A DNA stretch of 64,000 nt, from NCBI GenBank assembly GCA_960531495.1, contig OY482864.1, forward strand, positions 4,031,734-4,095,733. The letters run 5' to 3'. The notes beneath the pieces were generated by a model. The model was not told the origin of the DNA. It saw only the letters and a program-made list of their open reading frames with translations, and did not search any database. The stretch is from Zeus faber. Taxonomy: Eukaryota; Chordata; Actinopteri; Zeiformes; Zeidae. Both the position numbers and the translations under genes were made by a program. Of this stretch, positions 52,259-62,300 are shown piece by piece; within the stretch, counting starts at the first letter, position 1, and each line of letters begins with the position of its first letter.

Positions 52259-53544
52259 TACCGATCAGCCACAACATTAAAACTACCTGCCTAATATTGT
52301 GTAGGTCCCCCTCGTACCACCAAAACAGCTCTGAGCCGTCGAGGCATGGACTCCACAAGACCTCTGAACGTGTCCTGTGGTATCTGGCACCAAGACGTTA
52401 GCAGCAGAACGGTCAGAGTGCCCATGCAGACCCCTGTCCACCGGCGAAATCGCCTCCAATGGCCATGTGAGCGCCAGAACTAGACCATGGAGTAATGGAA
52501 GAATGTGGACTGGTCTGATGAATCACCTTTTCAAGACGTTAGCAGCAGATCCTTTATGTCCTGTAAATTGTGAGGTGGGGCCTCCATGGATCGGGCTTAT
52601 TGTTCCAGCACATCCCACAGATGCTCGATCGGATTGAGATCTGAGGGATTTGGAAGTCAAGTTAACATCTTGAACTCTTTGTCATGTTCCTCAAACCATT
52701 CCTGAACATTTTTTGCAATGTGGCAGGGCGACTGCCATCATGGAATACCATTGCCATGAAGGGGTGTACATAGTATGGAACAATGTTAAGGTAGGTGGTA
52801 CGTGTCAAAGTAACAGCCACATGAATGCCAGGACCCAAGGTTTCCCAGCAGAACGTTGCCAGAGCATCACACTGCCTCCGCCGGCTTGCCTTCTTCCCAT
52901 AATGAATGCTGATGCCATCTATTCCCCAGGTAAACAATGTGCACGCACCTGGCCATCCACATGATGTAAAAGAAAAGGTGATTCAACAGACCAGGCCACC
53001 TTCTTCCACTGCTCCATGGTCCAGTTCTGATGGTCCAACACTGTGTTTTCTGACACTCTTCTATCCAGCATTTACTTTTTCAGCAATTTGTGCTACATTA
53101 GCTGGCCAGTTGTAGAGGCGGGCCTCGCCCTTGTGCGGGGCGCGGGTGGCTGTGGGGGCCCCACTGGCTCGTCTACGGGGCAGGCAGGACCGGACCAGAC
53201 GGGCTAGCCTTTGCTCCCCATGGGCATAAATGAGCCTTGGGGCCGACTGTCCTTATTTGGACCACTTTTGGTAGGTACTAACCACTGCATACCTGGAAAA
53301 CCCCACTAAGACCGACCATTTTGGAGATGCTCTGACCCAGTTGTCCAGCCATCACAATTTGGCCCTTGTCAAAGTAGCTCAGATCCCTACTCTTGCACAT
53401 TTTTCCTGTTTCCAACACATCAACTTCAAGAACTGACTGTTCACTTGCTGCCTAATGTATCCCACCACTTAACAGGGTCGATTGGAACAAGATGATCAAT
53501 GTTATTTACTTCACCTGTGGTTTTAATGTTGTGGTTGATCGGTG
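52259..53544 (-). mobile_element. Tc1/mariner family 1, terminus-complete copy
   Basis: Inverted ends ccgatcagccacaacattaa and ttaatgttgtggttgatcgg, with TA at 52257-52258 and 53545-53546. The minus strand holds the transposase gene, with traces of the helix-turn-helix near 53280-53400 and catalytic parts near 52640-52740, but it is interrupted by deletions and inserts. The section 52390-52528 is an inverted middle piece shared with the fold-back copy at 48682. The section around 53103-53175 is foreign sequence from dispersed repeat A. Confidence 0.88.
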
Positions 53545-53546
53545 TA

Positions 53547-54185
53547 CATACCATATATACCTGTATGTTGACACACGTAATCACACCCAGCACACACACA
53601 CAGACACACACATGCTACACTTTGTTTTGAACACTTAAACATACGCATGAAGACACTTTTTAAATCCATGTTTGTCTTTCGAATCAAAAATATTGTGAGG
53701 GCAATGCCTTTTCCACTTCCAGCGCGCGTCAGTGTATGATGCCCTCCGATCTGATGAAAATCTGGATTTTCAGATGTGCTATCTTGCAATTTGTGTATGA
53801 TATTTGTACGATATGTATGATATATTATTATATATTGTTGTTTGATACAATATTGTAGTAAATCTGTTTGGTTTGTATCCGTTTACAATATAAAGTGATG
53901 TGACGAGCGCCAACCGCGACCAAAGACGTACCTGATATTGAGGATGTCATGAAACTCAACAGCCTGTTTTGCACAGTTTATCAATGTTTAATAATAAACG
54001 CATATTCCCAATCGATTTGAACTCCCAGAACGCTGCGGTGTTGTTTGCCTCTTCAGTTGAGCATTGAACGTTGATGTAGTAATATTAGGATTCTTCAGGA
54101 GATGACATGATGCGGTAATCTGGCAGGTGCCTGTTTCAGGGCCCTCCGACACAGAGACACAGGCTATGACCCACATATCTGGCAA
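53547..54185. other. Intergenic, nothing recognised
   Basis: Short CA-rich patch near 53590-53610. No gene or repeat family identified. Confidence 0.5.
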
Positions 54186-54365
54186 CTGACATATTACATT
54201 TCATTTAGCAGACGCTTTTATCCAAAGCGACTTACAATTGTTCAATCACCGACGGACGCAGCCATCAGGAGCAATTAGGGGTTAAGTGTCTTGCTCAAGG
54301 ACACTACAGCATGCTAGCAGGAGGAGTCTGGGATCGAACCAGCAACCTTATCTAGCAGCCTGCAG
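54186..54365 (-). mobile_element. SINE family 2 (L2-type tail), 5'-truncated copy
   Basis: On the minus strand: ggttgctggttcgatccc (B box), then gtgtccttgagcaagacact, ttgctcctgatggctgcgtc and a tail gtcgctttggataaaagcg, ending in aatgaaatgtaat. It matches 58084-58310. It is truncated at 54365 against dispersed repeat A. Confidence 0.85.
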
Positions 54366-55075
54366 GCGTCGGCGGGGGAGGGTGCTGACATCCACGTGCC
54401 CTGCGCTGAGCACACTCGGCTATGTGAATGGGTGTCGGGGGTTGCGGCGATGTGCGGCGTCTGGCCAGTTGTAGAGGCGGGCTTCGCCCTTGTCCGGAGC
54501 ACAGGTGGCCGTGGGGGCCCCGCTGGCTCGCCTGGGGAAGGCGGTCCGGGCAGGGTGTCAGTCAGCACCCGCCTTAAACACACCCCCAACACCTTCCTGG
54601 TTACATCCCTCTCTTTTCCTCCCTCCTTTACTGCCATACTTGTGACAAGAAGAGGCCACATGCCTAATTGCTGTTCCAGTTTTCCTGGAATTAATAAACT
54701 CTGTTTTGTTGATGCATGTTGTCGTCTGATGTTTCTATGTTCTACATTTATTTGTCTCACCCGTGGTGATTGCCCCCCTCTTGGAGTTGTGATTAGTTGT
54801 TAAAGACTCAAACATGGTAAGATAGTTCTCCATAGAGGGGGGTTGGTGGTGGATCTGTGTAACAAATTACTGTGCTCTTGTCATCCCACATGTCTTCAGG
54901 ACAGAGTTATTGCAGAAGTTCTTGATGATTAAAGAATGAAATTATTAAAGAGTGGCATTGCAGGTTGAGAACTCAAACTCCACTTGCAGACTAACTGTCC
55001 TAAATGCAATGGCATACAAATACTCAGTGTTGCATGCCCAGCATGCTGACAACACAGGTTAAAAGAAATTATGAG
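54366..55075 (-). repeat. Unclassified dispersed repeat A, copy 3
   Basis: Inverted relative of copies 1 and 2 (ctgcaagtggagtttgag, atggagaactatcttacc, aggcatgtggcctcttct, ggccagacgccgcacatcg). The GC-rich part at 54460-54540 is the source-like sequence of the insert in the Tc1 copy 1.3 kb away. No coding motif. Confidence 0.65.
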
Positions 55076-57549
55076 GCTAATAATATAATTGACTTCCTGC
55101 TTTTGACCTCAGTCATGTTGTGTGCATCCTGTAAGTGAATTTCCATACATAACATTTGATTTACCTTCATTGCAAACAGTTTCTGATATTTTGTATGATG
55201 TTAAAATATTTGTTGTCCCTTTACAGAGCTTAAACCACTAACCACATAGACACCTTGAGAGGGAAAATAAAACAGCTCTGCATTTTTCAACCTTGGACTC
55301 CTACCTCAACTATGACTCTCTCAAACACACTCAGCCTACCCCATTCGATTTTGAATGTTGCAGAAACTGTTAGGAGAAAAAAAACGGTAACGGTGAAAAA
55401 TCAAACAACATTTATTTTAACACGTATAATGTGGTTTTGGTCTACAGAGAAAAATAAACAAAGACTTGGATATACACATTTTGGGATTACTTTTGCGTCA
55501 CAAACACGTTTGGAAAAAAGACCTCAGACCTCAAAGGAATATTTATTTTGATTCTTTACATGAGCTTTATTCATTTATGGGGATATGTGGGACTAAATAT
55601 AGGAAATTAAGGATTCATTAAATGTATTTTAATCCACTTTGGGCACAGCCAATCCGAAAGATTCTGCACTACACTCCATTCACCAGCAGATGTCGCGCAT
55701 GCGCTGTTGATGAAGCCTGGAGTAGCGAACCATTTTTCAATTCGATGGTTCTAAAAAAAATAGAAAGGTTCAGAGCTTCAGAAAGCCACGTTTGGCCTTC
55801 ACTAGTTTTAAGTTTTAAGTTTTAAGATTGTCGGGCACAGCGGCTTTGTTTGCGCTCTCTCATTAATCTGTGTTCATTTTATCTTGTATTTGACCCCGGC
55901 AACTTGCGTTCAGACCCCTGGATCATTCACACCAGGCATCTCCATGGCTGTGAATAGAACTAACAGCTCAATTCTCAAATGCAAATTGGGAAATTGATTT
56001 GTTGGGGAAATAATTGATTAGGGAAACAAAATACATTTGGTAGGAAGATTTTTATCTTTTACTTTTGATCCTGTGATCGCATGCACATTGAAGGAAAAGG
56101 GGCCTTTCTATGGTAACGCTCACGTTTCTGATATCTGGTGTCTCATAAACAATTTCCAGCACTATTTTATCTCCGCCTGCACCATTACTTAGGTGCATGC
56201 AAAATATCCTTGTTTTATTTTGTGTTGCGCTCCTTGCTGAGCTGCTCCAATGTGCTCTTTTGTTCGTTTTTATCCTGGTGTCGTAATGGAGACGCAGCCA
56301 AGCAGTCAACCTCTGGAAAGCTCTGCTGCGGATGAGCCCACACAGGCATCTGGTGTCTGCTTTTGTGTGTGTGGGTGTGGATGGGTGTGTGGTCCAGGGG
56401 GAATATAAAATAAAATGCAATTAGTTGTTTCAATGTAAATACTGCAAGCAAGTACAGAGGACCCGTTTATCAACACCTACATAATAAGAAAATAAATATC
56501 CACATATGCATGGCATGCAAAGCAACAGTGTGGCTTGAGCAGCCACACCTCTCCTGGGTCGAGGTAATTGGGGCCCAGGATCAGTGTGGCTGCATACCTG
56601 TTGCTTGTTGGTTGATCTAACGAGCAACAGGTAAAACCCTCATCCCCACACACTCAGGAAGCAGCATTTGTCATGACACATGTCTATCTGCTCCTGATTC
56701 CAAGTAGCCAACTCTCTACAATAAACTGTGTATCTGAAACCCAGTCGTCTGTGTCTCTGTGCCGGAGTTCCCTGAAATGCCACTTGGTTGGCGTGTGGTC
56801 GGCGAAACTACCACAAACGGCTCCTTCAAAAGCTAGGTTTCCTATTTTCCTATTTTAAACACTTTGCTATTTCGAAATGTACCACTCTGCTGCAGCTTCT
56901 CATTAGGCTTCAATGCAGTCCAACCGGGCAAACGCTTAAACCTTAAACACTGTTACACATTAACAAATCTGCTTTTTGAAACAGAGAAACTCAAATGTTT
57001 TTTCTTTTTTTAAATACATTTTTTTGAATAGCAGTAACACCACATTTCATTTAGAACTACTTTGCGTAACTGACGGAGTACATCTGAAGTGTATTTCTGG
57101 CTTCGGTAGGTTGCATTCACTCTTGGGGTGGGAAAAAATGAAATGGTCCAACTTCCTGTTTTTAGTCTCTTACATTAGCTACTACAGCTACTATTCATGC
57201 TACAATTGCAACTTCAGAACCTCTCACTGCTACTGCTTGTAACAAATAAAGTTTTTTTTGTTGTTTAACTTGTTAACTTTTTAAATTAAAATTATTTATA
57301 AATAATAAATAAAAATAAATGTATTTCTGTTATGTTATGTATCCGTATTTTTGCATTAAGGTGAGCAACAGTCAAACATTTTGAGACCAAAAATCTGACC
57401 ATTATAATCTTGAATGCTAATCTGGAACTATTTTCTACATTTCCAGGGTTTCTCCAGAGACTTGACTGAAACAAAATATTAGAAGGAAACTCAAGATCCT
57501 ATTTGATTGCCCAGCTGGCAACATTTGTGCAGGGACATTTTTGATACAC
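55076..57549. other. Intergenic; one copy of dispersed repeat B, no gene
   Basis: No supported coding region. A short tandem ttttaag run lies at 55807-55826. A relative of dispersed repeat B (taccactctgctgcagcttc) lies at 56879-56945. Confidence 0.5.
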
Positions 57550-57730
57550 ACACACATATATATATAGATTGCCAGTTCGATCCCCCGACATTTAACCCCC
57601 TTAGCCGCCATATGACAGCCCACTGCTCCTTGGGACGTCAGTTACTAAGATGGGTAAATTGCAGAGAAATGCATTTTTTTGCCTCAGTACTTGTACTCTG
57701 TGCAATGACAATTAGTTTAATAAATGAGTT
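57550..57730 (+). mobile_element. SINE fragment, tRNA-headed family 3
   Basis: A B-box-like gccagttcgatccccc at 57571 is followed by cccactgctcctt, agatgggtaaattgcagaga and a tail gtgcaatgacaattagtttaataaa. It resembles the second half of SINE family 1 (cactgctcct, gatgggt-aaatgcagagg) but has a different tail, so it may be a related family. Confidence 0.6.
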
Positions 57731-57984
57731 TAAACAATTAGTTAATAGCATTTTTGCAGTGGTCCCATCACTGGACAGGGAGAAGGCATTTGTGAGGGTC
57801 AGTTGGACATTCTGGGCTTCAAAAGCTCTGGAGCTATTTGGATTTAGCAACAACTATAAAGACTGAATCAATGTTATTTATTAGTTATATGAAATAATAC
57901 CAATAATACTAATAAAACTATCCAAACACAGAAAAATATAATAAACAAGGTTTCCGTAAAAAAAAAACGCTTTCCTGTACAATT

Positions 57985-58055
57985 AAGAAACTTACCACTC
58001 TGCTGCAGATTCTCACTGTGCTTCAATGCAGTCCAGTGGGGCAAACGCTTATGCC
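57985..58055. repeat. Dispersed repeat B, single copy
   Basis: gaaacttaccactctgctgc, then cttcaatgcagtccagtggg. Matches 35959-36060 and 56879-56945. Confidence 0.6.
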
Positions 58056-58083
58056 TTAAAAAAACATGAAAAGGATAAAGTGG

Positions 58084-58310
58084 GGATGGTAGCTCAGGCG
58101 GTAGAGCTGGTCGTCTAGTGATCTAAAGGTTGCTGGTTGGATCCCAGGCTCCTCCTGCTAGCATGCTGTAGTGTCCTTGAGCAAGACACTTAACCCCTAA
58201 TTGCTCCTGATGGCTGCGTCCGTCGGTGTTTGAACAATTGTAAGTCGCTTTGGATAAAAGCGTCTGATAAATGACTAAATGTAATGTAATGTAATGTAAT
58301 GTAATAAACT
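58084..58310 (+). mobile_element. SINE family 2, full copy with L2-type tail
   Basis: The tRNA-like head has an A box (tagctcaggcggtagagc) and a B-box-like ggttggatccc. The body follows, then a tail hairpin cgctttggataaaagcg whose loop contains GGATA, and tandem taatg units (58281-58302). The GGATA-loop hairpin with short 3' repeats is the hallmark of SINEs mobilised by L2-clade LINEs such as eel UnaL2. Confidence 0.88.
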
Positions 58311-59060
58311 TACATTATTTTCATGTATGCAAAAAAATGCAATAGTTATAGTAAGAGTAAATTGTCCCTCAATAGCAATTTCATTTCAAAATATCTATAT
58401 TTTGCGAACCTCCCAAGAAGGTTCGCACTTGTGTCTTGGTGGTAAAGCTACATCCTGGGAGCGAAAAAGCTCTCCGACCAGGCTGCTTAATTCCAGTCGA
58501 CAGGGATCCATATTAAATTGCCAATTTGTAAAATAAGCAAACAAGCGATTTTCATTTCCCTCGCCTGGAAGCTCAGAAAGCCTCGCAAAGACCCTGGCGA
58601 TGTCAATGTCGCCCTCCCCGATTTGTTGCTTCTCAGGGCTTAGGCCTGGAGGTCAAAGGAGCTTATAAAAATCCAGTTCAAATCATGTGGCTTGATTTGC
58701 AGCAGTCAAGTGCACCTGTACCACTCGCTACCTATTAAATAAGTGAGTTCGATTGTGAAGAAAACAAAACGTTTCCTGTCACATCACAGCACACACACCT
58801 CTCTCTCTCTGGGTGAGAGAGGTCTTCCAATTATTTTGTTCTGAGATGGGAGCACTGCACTTTTAAGAGTGGGGGAAAATGGGTGCAAAATGAGCGTGCG
58901 TGCGCGCCAGATGCATACGCGCGTCTGGATAAAGTGCACGCTTTAACGTTTTTTCGCCCCTGTACGTAATCCCTTTATACAACCAGTAGTTTAATTCACT
59001 TTTCACTCCAACCCTAATCCCCCTCTCCTCCCCTCCCCCGCTCTCTCCCCTCATCTGCAG
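58311..59060. other. Intergenic, nothing recognised
   Basis: No supported gene. A pyrimidine-rich tract ending in ctgcag lies at 59014-59060. Confidence 0.5.
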
Positions 59061-59095
59061 AGGATGATGATGCTGATGCTGACGATGACGATGAC

Positions 59096-59128
<33 letters not shown>
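59061..59128. repeat. (GAT)/(GAC) trinucleotide repeat
   Basis: A mostly GAT array, with GCT and GAC variants at its start, of about 68 bp. In one frame it would encode an Asp-rich run. It directly follows a polypyrimidine-ctgcag sequence that looks like a splice acceptor. Confidence 0.9.
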
Positions 59129-59210
59129 ACTTGTGGCTTCCAATTAATTATTCATCATCTCTCTCGACCATTTATTCCACAACGCTACTATGCATTGATC
59201 ATCCACAGAG

Positions 59211-59213
<3 letters not shown>

Positions 59214-59258
<45 letters not shown>

Positions 59259-59310
59259 CAGAGAGAGAGACAGAGAGAGAGAGAGAGGGACAGAGAGAGA
59301 GACAGAGAGA
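59214..59310. repeat. (GA)n / (TC)n microsatellite at LINE 3' end
   Basis: A GA run with GGGACAGA and GACAGA variants. On the minus strand it is (TC)n beginning immediately after the last bases of the Tx1-clade LINE. Confidence 0.95.
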
Positions 59311-59327
59311 TTGATTTTTAAAGCATC

Positions 59328-59333
59328 TTTATT
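59328..59333 (-). terminator. LINE poly(A) signal
   Basis: AATAAA on the minus strand, 67 nt after the ORF2 stop and about 17 nt before the microsatellite. Confidence 0.6.
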
Positions 59334-59399
59334 TTAACATTTTCTCTAGTTCACAGTTACAGACAATACAACAAACACACTTGGTTCACTAACAGAGTC

Positions 59400-62300
59400 C
59401 TACACGTTAAAAACAGACTGGAAGCACAGGTCGTCCTCCACCAGGGAACAGATGGCGTCGTTAAAACACCACAGCTTGATGAAGACGTCCAGACTCTTCA
59501 TCAGTCTGTGAAAGTTAAAATCAATCAAGACTCTGGCCCTGACCAACGCTACAAACACTCTTCCTAAAACACTCTCCTTTCCCCTCAGTTTGTTCCTCCT
59601 CGTGAGGTAGATGGCCATCTTCGCTTCCCCTACTAGAAAATTAAGCAGTCGCCATTTCTCTGCGTTGGCCCTGTAGTATCTAGCCCCAAAAATAAAACAG
59701 TTTCTGGACCACTCCTCCTTGAAGAGCTTAAAACTTTCCTTTAAAAGACTAAAAAGCTCTAAGAGTCTGTCGCACTCTGCAAAACAGTGAAACACGGACT
59801 CTGGCAGTTTGCAGAATGGACATTCATTTGCGACCGTGGGATTAAAAACAGAAACAAAGCTGTTGACAGCTATGGCTCCATGTAGGACCCTCCATTGGAG
59901 GTCCCCCGTCCTTTTCTTGGAGGGAGCTTTGTAAAAACTCCTCCAACACGGCTCCTCCTGTCCCCCCATCTGGAGCCGTCCCCTCCAGACAGTGTCCTGC
60001 CGCCCCTCCAGTCTCTTCCTATTTAAAACAACCACACACTCTTTGTAAAAAGCCTTCCCGCTGGCTGTGTGCAGGTCCAGTTCTGCATAACGTGCCCTGT
60101 GCAGCAGCTTCCCGGAGGACCCCTCCAGGTTGGGGGTCAGGGTCATCTCCGGGAAGGGATCCTCCGAGTTTGGCTCCTCCGCGCCTTCGCCGTACTCCTT
60201 CAGCAGGGCCAGCTCCTCCTCCGTGAGCGTCTCCCTCCACCGCTTGAGCACCAGGTGTACGATCCTGGTGGACCTCACCCCCAGCCGCTCCGCCATGGCC
60301 TCGCCGTCCTGCAGGTCGCTCCCCGCCGCCGCCACCACCTGCCTCAGGGTCAGGACCCCCGCCTCCCTCAGGATGCTCCTCAGTCCTGGAGTGGCCCCGT
60401 CCTGCACATCCAGCCTGGCTCCTCCGATCACCGGCTCCTCCAGGAGCCAGTGGAGGGAATCTGCGGCCTCCCTTTTCCTGTTCTTAAATAACCCCCATGC
60501 TTTAAAAAGCTCCTGATAAAAACGGGGTAAGCCCGACTTGTTTAGAAGACTCGTGTCCATTAGAAACAACGATCGGTCAAGTCCCATCCTCCCAGTCCTC
60601 TTTAAGACCAAGCCCGCCACGTCCTTCCAAACGTTAAAGTACCCCGTTAACAACTTCTGCACAAACTGTAACCTAAAAGTTGCCACTCTGCTTTTGATGT
60701 CCACCACACCGTGCCCCCCTTCCTCTTTAGGCAGAAAGACCCTTTCCTTCCTGACCCAGTGGAAATTCCGCCCCCAAAAGAAGTCTATCAGCTCGGCCTG
60801 TATCTTCCTAACTAGCAGGTCTGGTGGTTGGACACAGGCCACTCTGTGCCACAGCTGTGAGGCCACCAGGTTGTTAATAATGAGCGTCCTGCCCCTATAG
60901 GACAGCTGTGGCAGTGCCCACCTCCATTTTCTTAGCTTGCCCTGTATCTTTCCTAGCAGTCCTTCCCAATTCTTCCCCACCACACTTTCGCTCCCTAAAA
61001 ACACTCCCAGATACTTAAACCCATCCCTTCGCCACCGTAAGCCTCCTGGCAGTTTTAAAAGTCCCCCCCTCCATCCGCCCACAGCCAGCGCTTCGCTTTT
61101 GCCCCAGTTGACTTTCGCTGCTGATAGCAGCCCAAAGTCCCTGACGATCCCCTCCAGTTTGCTGATTTCATCCTGTTTCTTTATTAAGACAATGACGTCG
61201 TCCGCATAAGCTGATAAAATGTGGCTTCTCTCAAGACCGTTTAGAAACACACCCTCGATGTTCGTCCTTAATTGACACAGCAATGGTTCTATGGCCAGAG
61301 AGTACAACATCCCTGAGAGGGGGCAGCCCTGTCTCACCCCTCTACGCACTTTAAAAGGGCCGCTCAGCCCTCCATTAATCTTCAGTATACTCTCGATGTC
61401 CTGGTACAAAACCTGGATCATGGCTATCAGACCAGGGCTGAGGCCAAAAGCCTCCAGAGTTTTCCAGAGGTAAGGGTGCTCAACCCGGTCAAACGCCTTT
61501 TCCTGGTCTAGCGAAATGAGCCCAGTTTCAATGCCCAGAGAACTAGAGACGTCCAAAATATCCCGAATTAGGGACACATTGTCCAGAATGGACCTACCAG
61601 GCACACAGTAAGTTTGGTCCTGATGGACGACCAGGTCCATCACCTCCCTCAGCCTGTTGGCCAGTGCCCTCGACAGGATTTTATAGTCCGTGCACAGAAG
61701 GGACACAGGACGCCAGTTCTTGATCTCCTGCAGGTCTCCTTTCTTGGGTAGGAGAGTGATGACTGCCCTCCTGCAGCTGACTGGCAATAACTTATCTTTA
61801 AAAACTTCATTAAAAACCATTAAAAGGTCCTCCCGTAACTCCTCCCAGAACTCTTTGTAAAACTCCGCAGGAATCCCGTCGATGCCAGGGGCCTTACCCC
61901 CCTTCATGCTCTGCAGGGCCGTGGAAAGATCCTGCAGGGTCAGAGGTTCCCCCAGCACCGCACTGACATCTTCCGGGACCCTGGGCAAATTCCCACAAAA
62001 GGAGTAAAACAGTTCTTTTTGCTCCTCGTACTCACTTCTGTACAGCTCTGTGTAAAAGTCCACGGCTCTCGTCCGGATCTCCTCCGGCCTCCTGAGCTCC
62101 TGTCCCGTGTCTGATCTCAGGGCGTGGATAAACCTGCTCTGCCCGTTGCTCTTCTCCAGGCTAAAAAAGAAACTAGATGGTGCGTCCATCAGTGCTGCGC
62201 TCTGGAAGCGAGAGCGGACCAGCGCCCCCTGCGCCTTGGTGCCTAGTAGGTCTGCAAGAGCAGCTCTTTTAGACTTGAGGTCCTTAATGTGATCTCGATT

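Noticed and set aside
58084..58160. Genuine tRNA gene
   Set aside because: A and B boxes are present but the sequence continues into a SINE body and tail and cannot form a full tRNA cloverleaf.
60069..60900. Several plus-strand open frames over the LINE
   Set aside because: They are antisense shadows of the intact ORF2.
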